Of a DNA stretch of 64,000 nt, positions 18,561-30,000 are shown one piece after another (position 1 is the first letter of the stretch; every line of letters starts with the position of its first letter). The position numbers and the translations under genes were made by a program. The stretch spans positions 1 to 64,000 of the forward strand of contig NBAY01000020.1 of NCBI GenBank assembly GCA_002794775.1, written 5' to 3'. Under the pieces are notes generated by a model. It worked only from the letters and a program-made list of their open reading frames with translations. It was not told the DNA's origin and made no database searches. Origin of the DNA: Porodaedalea pini. Lineage: Eukaryota > Basidiomycota > Agaricomycetes > Hymenochaetales > Hymenochaetaceae.

Positions 18561-21189
18561 TTTTGCGAATCACACCTTTTTTCTTTTGACACTTCTGACA
18601 TTAACACCCCCACCGATTTAGATGCCAAATTACTTTCCTTTTACACAGCGTTCACCTCCTTCACAACCCGCTTTCTTTGAAAGCATAAACCCTGAAGCTA
18701 CTTCGGGCCCCACTCTTGGTGGACTGAGCAGTGTAGTCGTGATTACCAAGTGCACCATACTGACCTGTCGCCAGAAAGTTGTACCTGGCTCCACAAAACT
18801 CTCGCCGCCGCCAAATCTTCCTTCTTTGGTAATTTACTTCACCGATCTGACCACTCTTCAATCTGGAAGCGACAGCATATAGGCATGGCGCGCCGCCGCC
18901 ACCCCATCGGTGCCCTTAAACTCCCCTCGGGGTGCTACACCCTTAACAAGAGTGAGAAGTCTGACCTCTTCCGCTCCACGTTCTTCCCTGCGCTACCTGC
19001 TGGATATCACGACCAACACATGCTCCCACGCTTAACTGACATTGAGCCTGTCTCTGTCAACGAAATGCTCTGGGCCCTCAAGGGCACCAACGACTTGACT
19101 TCCCCAGGCATGAATTGTTTTTCATACCTTCACTTGAAACTTTTCATTGAATTCGAACCTTCATTCTTTTCCCAATTATTTTCCTTTTGCCTTTCTCTCA
19201 GATATTTCCCTTCATCCTTCAAACATTCTATTGTTATGTTCATTCCTAAACCTAAATGCTCTGATTTTTCCCTCCCCCATTCTTTTCACCCTATTGCCCT
19301 CGTTGATACCATGGGTAAACTATTTGAGCGCATTCTTTTCAACCGTCTCCAAATTTCCTTTGAACAATGCTCCCTTATCCCTTCTTCGCAGCACAGCTGT
19401 CGGAAAGCGTTATCTGCGCTAACCACCTGCTATGAACTTTTGCATTTAAACAGTTTCCAACCCTACATTTCTTCACCTCAGTCCGGGGCCCCTGGCCTTG
19501 GCCCTTTTGAAGCTAGACAACACCGCTTGTTGACCTCCATGGTCACAATCGACATACAAGGCTTTTTCGACAATATCTCCCACCCATTACTTATTGATCG
19601 TCTAACCCGTTCTAATATTCACCCTAATCTCATTAATTGCATCTCCCATTGGATGCACAATCACCCTATTTCCTTATATTTCAACCAATACTTTTCAGAC
19701 ACCTTCATTAAGCCCAACTGGGGTGTCCCCCAAGGGTCTCCCCTTTCCCCTCTTATTTCTACCTTTGCAGCCGCCCCGGCTATTGAAGCTTATTATAAAT
19801 GTTTCCCTTTTAATCGCCCTCTTCTCGCCTATATGGATGACCATCTCCTTTCTGCACGCTCCTTGAGCATGCGAACCAACCTCATTCGCTTACAAAACCA
19901 ATATCGTTTCCTTTCTTCACAATTTTTGCAACTGGGCCTTTCTATTGACCCAGATTCCATTGAACTTATCCACTTTACCCTGCTGTCTACCAGGAGGGGC
20001 TCTTATTCTACACAACCAGAAAGTCAACCTTCTCTTATATTATCGCCTTCTCAAATCATCCCCCCGAGCACACATTATGTGGCTCGGAGTTATCTTCCAT
20101 CATCATCTTCATCCTTCTTTACACCTTCATTCCCGAGCTAACAAAGCTTTATCTACTCTTTCCCAACACTCCTTTTTATTTCATTCTTCACACAGTGCAT
20201 ATCTTGAACACGCCTGTCTTCTTTACTTTAATCTCATACGTTCCATCGCCGTTTACGGTGCTCAACTTTTCCCTGACTCTCCTTCAGTCAGCTCTACTTT
20301 ATCTCCAGTTCAACATCATGCTCTCTCTTTAATTCTATCCCATTCCATCAACAAAGATGCTGTGGGTTCCTTACTTTCAATTCCTCCTATCGATCTTTTC
20401 ATCTAATACCAAGCAAAATGATTCATAACCTCTTATGTATCTTCTTCTCGACCATCCCTTCCCCCTTCAGCAGACATTCACAATTTGCTTCCAGCTAATA
20501 TTATCATTCCTAACACCCATCTTTATCCTATAATTCCACCTATTCATTCACGTCTTTCTCTTTTACCACTTACTTCTCACAAAGATAGCTATTCCACCAG
20601 ACAGTCATTCCTTCAGCTTTTCAATCACCCCCCTCCTTTTCAATACTTTCTATTCACAGATGGCTCTGTCACTGAACAGGACAATATCCCCACCAGCGGG
20701 CATGGATACTCTATCATGCATAATTGTCGCGAACTCGTGTCTTTCACGTCAGACACGCACACCCAAAGTAATATCCTCTATGAGGAGCAACAAGCCCTTA
20801 TCGCAGGCATCTCGCACTTCTCTACGCTATTAGTGTGCTGCACACATCCTATCCATCTGCACGTTGTCACAGACTTCACAAATTGTGCACGTCTCATCTT
20901 CTCAGAAGACTCCCTTCATGCGGCCTTCATCACAGCCGTTTGCAGACTTTGCAGTATCCTTTTAGCCACCCATCATCCTGCATCAACTATATCCATACAA
21001 TGAGTGCCCTCCCACATGGGATTACCTGGTAATTCACACGCAGACCAGCTCGCATCTCAAGCCTCACACTCAAAGCATAAAAGTCTAGCCCCTGATACAC
21101 TACCAAATCTACATGCGCGACTTTCCGCTGACCTTTTGGCCAAATGGCAGAACCATGTCCTAAACCTCTGACACCATCGCAGTGTTACC

Positions 21190-22640
21190 ACTGCACCTTT
21201 CATCCTATACCCGCTGTCAGGCCAGGAATACGTTTGGAAATAACTAGTGATAACTCTACACAGTAGGATCTAGCCAAACAGCACAGTATCATGAACACAC
21301 CCAAAACTTGCACATATGCACTTGCATTATGCTCATCAACTAGCATGTAACATGATACCCATAACAAATCATCTAAGGACATATCCCCCAAATCCCACCC
21401 AAGGCACAATCACTCAAGCGCACCTGAATAATCATTAGCCATGTGAAACTCTAACCAGAAATAATAATTATTATCATACCAAATAGGCCTCTGGACAAGC
21501 CGAGCCACATTGATCATAGGAGCCCAGTCTACCTCCACCTGAATAGTCGTCTCAACCAGGATACTGAAATAATATGCAGTCAGATGGTCTAACCCAAAAG
21601 AGGAAAAGACAATCATTACTTAATTGGCTCCATCTGGCAGTAACCATCAGACTGGGTAGGTCTCAGAAAGGCCATCAAGTGATTAAACAAGAGGCGCAGG
21701 TAGGAGTGTATTTTGGCACAGCTCAACATCATAGAGGAAGACATTTAGGGAATTGCGTACCAGGCAATGACCTTTTCACAAAGATATTTGACTATCACAG
21801 TACTCAGATATCAGATATAAAGCCTAGCAAGGTCCCCGATCAAAAGCATTCAATTAGTCGGTTGCAGAAGAAAAGAGGGTACACATCTTATTCGGTAGTC
21901 ATGGCTTCAGGAAGTTGCACAGCCTCACCCATTTTAGTGTGGGAAAGGAAGTCAGAAAGGATGGAAGACCAAGGTCTAGGCTGGCCTCTCCAAATGGAGG
22001 AAGCAGTGTTCATGATGATCAGCAATGAGTCATACATGGTCACAATGGCTTAATCAGTGGCAATCACATCAGAGCATGATGATGATCAGCAATGAGTCAT
22101 ATACTGTCACAATAGATCAGTCAGCCGTGATCCCATGTAGTCATGATGAAGTAGTCAAAATGAGTCACAAGGAGTCAGAAGGGATAGTCAGAGAGTGTCA
22201 TGTATCATCATATGTAGTCATTTGTAGAATCAGGTCTCTAGTAGTGTAGTACAGCTTTGTATCTGCCAAAGGGCATAAATAGGGCATGTTTTGCTGCCCT
22301 AGAAATCAATATACATTTTTCCCCTCTAGATCTCAGAAGCACAGAACCACCAGGGTTCTTAGTCAGACTACAGTTAGGAACTCAGCAGTTAAGAACTCAG
22401 CAGTTAAAACTGTCACTCTATTATATTCATTACCACCAATTAGTTTGGTACCCTATCTAGCACAGCCTAGATTCATCAGCAAGGCAAGCTTGCAATCTCC
22501 AATAGCCACACACAGCTATCACACCAATCTCTGTCCCTCTTCACTGAACACCTGGGAAGGACCCGTTTAGATAAATAGACCGGTCAACTCAGTGGAAGTA
22601 CCATTGGATTCATTTTCACACCAGAATATTATCATCCCCA
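21190..22640. mobile_element. Unidentified insertion between RNase H and the 3' end of LINE B
   Basis: The LINE frame is lost after the RNase H domain (about 21170) and found again near 22640-22720. The insert holds a 64-bp-spaced direct repeat (ATGATGATCAGCAATGAGTC at about 22012 and 22078), a TATA-like GCATAAATAGGGC near 22271 and repeated AACTCAGCAGTTA (about 22378-22406). These features resemble an LTR. No protein domain was recognised and the ends are approximate. Confidence 0.4.
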
Positions 22641-23185
22641 CTTCCAGCAAGACACCGCGACACCAACTACAGCCCTTCCTGCGACTTAATTCCAAGAAGC
22701 ATATTCCCCACTACCTCCAGTTGAGGGCAGTCGGGATCCTTCTCAACGCACATGACATGCATGACTGAAACCTGCCAAGCTGATGCCTGGACCCACTCTG
22801 TATCAAACATGACATCCATCACCTCCTTAATGTTTGCCCGTACTTTTCACAAGTCCGTCGTCAGTTTTTTCATAAAACGCACCTCCCTCCTTTATTTTCC
22901 AATTGGTTCGCACCATCTAATTTTATGCTTCTTATTCAATTCGCCTACTTTTCTTTCCGTCATCCACTCGACGCAATGCCTTATTTTTCAGATCTCCCAC
23001 CTGATCTTTTATAATGTAAACCTCAAGCTACATAACGGCCTCTTTCCCATATTTTCGACGTCATACATTTTGCCACCACAAAGAGATTTCTCTATATTTT
23101 TTTCTTCTTCTTTCCCCTTCTTTCCGTCTCCTTTTCCTTTCTTGTCCTTAGTAGTGTATAGTGCAGAGTAGTGCAATCTTACAAA

Positions 23186-23196
23186 CCGTGAGTCAC
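23186..23196 (+). repeat. Candidate target-site duplication of LINE B (right copy)
   Basis: CCGTGAGTCAC is identical to 14077-14087 and follows the LINE 3' region (CTTACAAA) directly. Confidence 0.5.
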
Positions 23197-23378
23197 GAGA
23201 CGACAAGTCGTGTCGCGTCTGACCCCGAATCAGGTGATTACTGTATGCCCACTATTTAAGATGAGCCACTATTTCTTTTACTCTTCAACTCTCACCTTTG
23301 CTGTGGTTCAAACGAGAAGACCCATGCTTACAATAAATGCTGCTTGTTTGCATTCTGAGCGCACAGCTCAACTTTTGA

Positions 23379-24707
23379 CTCCCCCAAAGGACACTGATCG
23401 CCAATGCGGAGAATGGACCAGAAGATGCATTGATTCTAAAGGAGAATTACATGCGCAATGCAGAGGATTCAGAAGGGTTGTTTGTCGGACCCATGCCAGT
23501 TCAAAAATTCTTGAACGAGTTTCTGCCCCGTAATGAAGGTGGCAGCCTTAGAGTGCCCTCTCACAAGCGTGGGTTCAATAAAGTCCCTACGAAGCTGAAA
23601 AATAAATGGGAAATATCGAATGCGTTGGTACGTCTTTTTTTTTGAGGCTCTAAGATTCAATATCCATCCAATCCTAGGTCACTGCGATCAATGAATACAG
23701 TCGCTGTCCTTCTCTGAAAGTCTTCAATACAGTCAACACTCCTGAAGCCACCGGCTCTGAAGTCACGAACCCTGACTTGTGTGCATATGAAGGGAAAGAG
23801 CTGGACTTGATTAGGCAAGACAAGAAGACACCTTCAAACTTAGATGTTGCGGAATTTTTCGATCAGGTTGGAGTGCCGGTGCTCCTAGACCCATTCGACA
23901 ACCCATACCCAAACTTGGTCGTAACAGACGTGCTAGACACAATTTCACTGTCGAGTTTAAAGATGACACTGATTGACTCCGAACCAAATGTTTCCTTTAT
24001 CAGAACGTCGCTTATGCTGCTGAAGCGTGTGCACATCAACATCGAACATTTTATTTCCCTGTGTCCACCTTTGGCACTCGTGCTCGCTTTATTTGATGGG
24101 ATCGTGCAGGAGCTATAGTCACTCAGTCCTTCGACTATCGAAGAAAGCCTTAATACTTATGCGACTTCCTCTAGTGTTTCAGTCACGCCAGTAGCAAAGA
24201 GAGAGGCTAGGCTACGATCCTTCAGTTGTCGTCGCTTCGGAAGCCGAAGAGAGACTCTTCCATGAAACTATTTCAGCAAGAGTCACATTCGAGTTGGACA
24301 TCAAGGATGCAAGCAAGCTCGCAAAAGCCATTGATCATGCCTATGAACTGGGAAGAGTGATCAAGATAGACGTTTATAATGAAGCTCAGCAAGTGATAGA
24401 GCAATACCTCATCTCGAGGCCTGTGAGGTCACCTGAATCTATGGCCAGCTGGTCCACCCAAGGATATTGGGCTGTCAGAATAGGTACTGATAACGAAATA
24501 GCATCCCTCAAAGAGACATGGCGAATGGACAAAACCAGAATGGAGAGGGAGGGTTCGATCTACATGAACTTGAAAGAAAAGGAAGTGGTAAATGTATCTG
24601 ATTTGTACTGTCACGCAGATGTTCCAGACGACATCGAAAGCCTGTGCGGGGAGACTGAAGCAGAAGAGGATCAGGTACGTGAGGTTACATATATGAAGAT
24701 TAGAACT
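23379..24707 (+). pseudogene. Decayed FunK1-type fungal protein kinase
   Basis: It resembles the large basidiomycete FunK1 family. Family-like pieces occur in order but in different frames: PMPVQKFLNEFLP (about 23490); after a probable intron (23628-23677), NPDLCAYEGKELDLI (about 23769); YAAEACAHQHRTF and TFGTRARFI, then TGA, then WDRAGA (about 24015-24110); LGYDPSVVVASEAEE (about 24210); and LKETWRMDKTRM with a following YMNLKEKEV (about 24508-24590). At least one frameshift and the TGA where Arg is expected break it. It ends at a GTACGT just before fold-back copy 3, so the catalytic C-terminal half is lost or unrecognisable. Confidence 0.75.
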
Positions 24708-25562
24708 TTACAGCCTTTTTCATAAGTCCTGCGACACGTGCATGTCACGTGAAATGAGCTGCGTCAGAGCCAAAGTGTTGAAAAATTAGAATGAATGCCT
24801 ATTTTCTCTGTGAATTCTGCACAGTACCTGCTCATTAAGTACTCAAAAAAAAGGCACAGTTCTCAGGAGAAGAAATATGTAAAATAGGGAGCAATAAATT
24901 GACTGTGTAGGTGGGTGGAGATCAAACAAGTGCAGCTGGTCTGTTCTCTCACCCATTTCCACTGAGATTCAAAAATTATGGCTCCCCTACATCTACCTAT
25001 AAAAATCTTTCCTGTGTCTGTAAATTAAGTATATGACTATACCAACATCTCCTGCAAGTTTGAAGCCAATCCATTCAGTATTCATGGTGCAGCAGCAAGA
25101 TTTGTGTTCCACTTCAAGCTCTTTCCACCCTCCTTTTCTCACAACAGGTCTTGCAGAGTAGAACACAAATCTTGCTGCTGCACCATGAATACTGAATGGA
25201 TTGGCTTCAAACTTGCAGGAGATGTTGGTATAGTCATATACTTAATTTACAGACACAGGAAAGATTTTTATAGGTAGATGTAGGGGAGCCATAATTTTTG
25301 AATCTCAGTGGAAATGGGTGAGAGAACAGACCAGCTGCACTTGTTTGATCTCCACCCGCCTACACAGTCAATTTATTGCTCCCTATTTTACATATTTCTT
25401 CTCCTGAGAACTGTGCCTTTTTTTTGAGTACTTAATGAGCAGGTACTGTGCAGAATTCACAGAGAAAATAGGCATTCATTCTAATTTTTCGACACTTTGG
25501 CTCTGACGCGGCTCATTTCACGTGACATGCACGTGTCGCAGGACTTATGAAAAAGGCTGTAA
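24708..25562. mobile_element. Palindromic fold-back element, copy 3
   Basis: 855 bp from TTACAGCC to GGCTGTAA, nearly identical to copy 2 including the centre. It lies just downstream of a splice-donor-like GTACGT in the FunK1 remnant. It has no coding capacity. Confidence 0.85.
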
Positions 25563-27013
25563 GAGTCTGGGTACAATAGACGAATCAAGAGCGTCTGCTG
25601 GAGACCTCATGCGCTTCTTGTTCGCAACCTCATTATCCTCCCTTAGATCAGATTTTGCAGGTTCGCACCCAAAGCTCTCCTATTCCCATCTGCGTTTATG
25701 AGCCCCCTTTCTCTAGGGCCTGCGATAGAGGAAGGAGTTCGCGACGCAGAAGGCCTGGTCAGGCTGCAGAACGGTGTAGCCAAATTGGTCTAAGAGTATA
25801 TACAGCAATGTGTCTTTGCTCAACGATTCGACTATTCTGAGACTGAGTCATCCAGCGTGCTAATGGCAGTGATTTCTGATTGAGCGTAGTACGAGTCGCT
25901 TTCCACCAGGTATCAGAGAAGCAGCCGCCATTGCGGTTGAAAAGAGGTGAATCTAGAACTTGTCCGATATCCCGTCATAAAGCTTGCAGCTTGAGCTAGC
26001 TTTGATGCACCTGACCAACACGGCGACAGCGAGAAACTCTTTAGATTGTGAGATCTAGACCTCGTTCTACGCACTACCTTCCTCAAATCGAACTATCGAC
26101 GCCACTCTCGACGTCATTAATAATAATATTGATTGCAAAAACGTATGTCCCACTTGCAATCTTCAAGTGTTTCCTCAGATCATTACACTCGCTCAAGACG
26201 ACATTGCTGAACGCAACTTCTGACCAAGTATGCCTACACTGTTTTGAAGTATGAGGTCGCCGCGCTGAGGAAGAGCACCTTCGCTGTGCGTGCAAGTCCA
26301 ATGGTGTGCTCTCCCTTCTTTGACATTCGCGTCGCTATCCATCTCGGCACGGTTCTCCTCGAAGAGAAAAAAAAGTGCTCACGGACAGCAGCAGCAGCGA
26401 CGACAACAACATCATCACGCCAAATGTTCATAAAGACCTGCATCGGCATTCTGAGGCAGTTTGGGCATGCTTTGACGGGTTCCGCGACTAGATCATCATC
26501 TCCAAGGCAGCGATCACTCGGGCGCTTTCGCGGCCGTACCGCAACAGCAGCAGCGACGGTGGAGCAGCAGTGAAAGAGTTCGACAGCTTCTCAGACTCTC
26601 GACGAAATTGTCAAGCCTCGCGCTACAAGTAAGCCGCTATTTATTGGGATAGCGGTCGTTCTGCTATGCGTGTGCTGTGTTCTACTAGCATAGTAGACTA
26701 ACATAGTCCGGTGTGCATGTGCATCGGTTCTTTCAAGTGAACGAAATGCACAAGTATTCCTGAAGGTATCTAACGGGTTCATGTCAGGATGTGAAAACTT
26801 GCCTACCTGTACCTGCAGCTCGATATCGCATGACTTTCCACGCCGTGTGATTACAATGAAAACACGGCACTCTTACAATTCAATTTGATACATTATTCCA
26901 CCCAAATATTACTTTCATTACATATCCCGGATTTCCGTACATCTGTTGCGCAGAAATACAATCATTGACTATGTACACGATATCATAGTCTGAATTATAA
27001 AGTGCCCGAAACA
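25563..27013. other. Intergenic or decayed sequence
   Basis: No gene can be supported. Open frames are short. A run of CAGCAG/GACGACAA triplets near 26385-26415 and another near 26540 give Ala/Thr- or Gln-rich frames. A plus-strand reading near 26087-26220 (NNNIDCKNVCPTCNLQVFPQ) looks protein-like but stops quickly. The rest of the FunK1 kinase domain was not found here. Confidence 0.4.
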
Positions 27014-30000
27014 TTACTTGCGCAATCTGAAGCCTTTATGCCAGTTTTTGCCCACTGCACAGCCCGTGAAATCCAGTCTTGTCGAGAAAGGATGACTAAA
27101 GACAGCGGCATTACGAGGCTGACAGAGAGTCTTACGCATATCAGGCGGAATCCATAATAACAATTCCCCTTGTTTGCCAAGTAGCCATCCCTCCTCGGAC
27201 ATGATCCAGTTTGCATCTATGCCCAACTTGGACAACATTGGGAGCATGGCCTCATCGTCCAAATTTGAATCTCTGGTGACTCCGTCATCAGCGCCCGAGT
27301 CGATTCGCTTCCCAGTCTCCGCGTTCCAGACTCGGATCGAACCATCGTGTGAGCCCGAAACGATGCGCTTCCCATCAGGGGAGAACGCGACCGAGTTAAC
27401 TCTGTCCGTATGTCCTTCGAACGGGCCCGACACGACCACGCCGCTCTCCGCATCCCAAACCCGGATCGAATGATCGCTTGAGCCAAAGAGTGAGCCTGAG
27501 CCCGAGACGATGCGCTTCCCATCAGGGGAGAACGCGACCGAGTTAACGCTGTCCCTATGTCCTTCGAACGGGCCCGACACGACCTCACCGCTTTCTGCAT
27601 CCCAAACCCGGATCGAATCATCGCCTGAGCCCGAGACGATGCGCTTCCCATCGGGGGAGAACGCGACCGACCAGACGCCGTCCGTAAGTACTTCGAACGG
27701 GCCCGAGATGACCTCACCGCTTTCTGCATCCCAAACCCGGATCGAATAATCAAAGGAGCCCGAGACGATGCGCTTTCCATCAGGGGAGAACGCGACCGAG
27801 CTGACCCTGTCCGTATGTCCTTCGAACGGGCCCGAGACGACCACACCGCTTTCTGCATCCCAAACCCGGATCGAACGATCAAAGGAGCCCGAGACGATGC
27901 GCTTCCCATCAGGGGAGAACGCGACCGACAAGACGCTGTTCGTATGTCCTTTGAACGGGCCCGAGACGACCTCACCGCTTTCCGCATCCCAAACCCGGAT
28001 CGAATAATCAAAGGAGCCCGAGACGATGCGCTTTCCATCAGGGGAGAACGCGACCGAGCTGACCCTGTCCGTATGTCCTTCGAACGGGCCCGAGACGACC
28101 TCACCGCTTTCCGCATCCCAGACCCGTATCGAACGATCGTATGAGCCCGAGACGATGCGCTTCCCATCGGGGGAGAACGCGACCGAGTTGACCCTGTCCG
28201 TATGTCCTTCGAATGGGCCCGACACGACCTCACCGCCTTCCGCATCCCAGACCCGGATCGAATCATCGTATGAGCCCGAGACGATGCGCTTTCCATCAGG
28301 GGAGAACGCGACCGAGCTGACCCTGTCCGTATGTCCTTCGAACGGGCCTGACACGACCTCGCTGCTTTCTGCATCCCAAACCCGGATCGAATCACCGGTG
28401 AGCCCGAGACGATGCGCTTCCCATCAGGGGAGAACGCGACCGACCAGACCATGTCCGTATGTCCTTTGAACGGGCCCGACACGACCACACCGCTTTCTGC
28501 ATCCCAAACCCGGATCGAATAATCAAAGGAGCCCGAGACGATGCGCTTTCCATCAGGGGAGAACGCGACCGAGCTGACCCTGTCCGTATGTCCTTCGAAC
28601 GGGCCCGAGACGATCTCACCGCTTTCCGCATCCCAGACCCGTATCGAACGATCGTATGAGCCCGAGACGATCCGCTTCCCATCAGGGGAGAACGCCACCG
28701 ACAAAACGCCGCCCTTGTGGCCTTCGAAAGTCTTTATACACGGCGCCGGGGCTTTTGTCCCAAATATACGTACCCTAACGATGGGGTGTGTCTTCGAATA
28801 ATGTTCTGAGACGACCGACTCTTCTTTCATAAGAGAAAGTGCAGAAAGGTAGATGTGTGGCGTGCTTTGCGAAATGGATAATGCAAAAATACTGGCTAGC
28901 CTATAGGCGTCCCATAAGAACGACGAGATCTCGCTCAGGTTTGACTATCGAAGCATGAGTTCTGTATGCATAAGAAAAAGTGGATGTACTGACCGCACTC
29001 CACAGGACAGCATTGAGGAGCGCACGACCGGCAAGACACTTGAAGTGTTTGGTCAGACTGAGGACTTCAAACCAGTATAGTAAATCGCGTTTTGCGAAGG
29101 TCGTCAATTTGTGAGGCAAGTCGTGCTCATCGGTAGTGTGCGGCACGTCACGAAGGTGTTCAGCCCAGAAACGACAAGCGTAGTCTAGATGTGGCGGGAT
29201 GTTGCCCTTGATACGATCCTCGAGCCCTGTAACATCGTCATTCCTGACGAAGGACGACTCAAGGTCACAAATATTGAAGCGGAGCGCATCCCCCATCACA
29301 TCGAAGCACCGCCTAGTGAGAAACGACTGCTGGACAGGAATATCAATAAACCACCGCTGATCGGAACGTTCGAGCGTCATAAGGTAGTCTGAAAAAGATG
29401 TGTGGAAGAGGCGGACAGGTGCATCAGGCCTGTATACAAGTACACTCTGAAGCCGCGTGATAACGAGGCGTGATGATAATGTCGGTGGAAAGCCTAGAAT
29501 GCCATCAATAGTGGCGATCGAGAGCGGAATTTTGCTCAGAAGGATGAGGCCGAGGACTTGTGAAAAGCGCTCCCTGGACAAATCTTTATCCCATGATATT
29601 CCAGAATTGCGAAGCACAGAGTCATATAACTTATTCAGGCCGAAACCTGTGTTTGAACGAGATGCTGAATCGTCCAAACTGCAATACGAAAGAAGATCCT
29701 CGAGCGCACTGAACGGGGTATCGCTGGTTGAAACTAGCTTAGCAGCTGTCGACGCCCATATGAAAAGTCCGTTTGCAGTCTTCCCAAGGACAGCTATATT
29801 TGGATCCCAAGGCCAACCCATCGGCACTTCGACCTCCGCTTTCACAAGGATCGCGCGCATCTCATGGTCAATATACCGGAGTACGTCATCGCGGCTGGTT
29901 TTCGACGAGCAATCTAACTCGATGGCACGAACAGATGGATGCGATGATAAGGCTTTGTTGATGTCGGTCTCGAATCGACTTGTGATGATGAATCGAAAAG

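Larger units (their letters stand above)
16395..23050 (+). pseudogene. LINE B ORF2: endonuclease, reverse transcriptase and RNase H, broken
   Basis: It starts with an APE-type endonuclease (SLNVRQSE, DIIYLQE), continues after the solo LTR with LIGDFN and FHSDHLPLMF, then a linker with FGPHSWWTEQC (about 18695). The reverse transcriptase has GVPQGSPLSPLI (about 19725) and YMDDHLL (about 19830). RNase H has FTDGS (about 20655), VVTDFTNCA and VPSHMGLPGNSHADQLAS (about 21003-21060). A C-terminal LQLRAVGILLNAH and HHLLNVCPYFSQVR segment lies at about 22720-22870. TGA replaces a residue after GDFN (17281) and the Trp before VPSH (about 21001). Other stops and frame changes, plus three insertions, make it inactive. 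Confidence 0.85.
14088..23185 (+). mobile_element. LINE B: non-LTR retrotransposon with nested insertions
   Basis: A degenerate LINE with two reading frames in order: ORF1 (zinc-knuckle Gag-like) and ORF2 (APE-type endonuclease, reverse transcriptase, RNase H and a C-terminal Cys/His segment), as in fungal Tad1-like elements. It is interrupted by a solo gypsy LTR (16826-17238) and two other insertions (about 17604-18560 and 21190-22640). CCGTGAGTCAC occurs at 14077-14087 just before the element and again at 23186-23196 just after it, a good candidate target-site duplication. The 3' end is pyrimidine-rich. Confidence 0.8.

Noticed and set aside
26244..26573. Plus-strand frame of 109 codons with Ala/Thr run
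   Set aside because: Low-complexity triplet repeat and no recognisable domain; likely chance.
27290..28735. Regular 129-bp repeats considered as a CRISPR-like or satellite array
   Set aside because: The period is 43 codons and every unit encodes a WD40 blade.
27174..28801. Plus-strand open frames of up to 147 codons opposite the WD40 repeats
   Set aside because: They repeat every 129 bp as antisense shadows of the WD40 units and have no domain.
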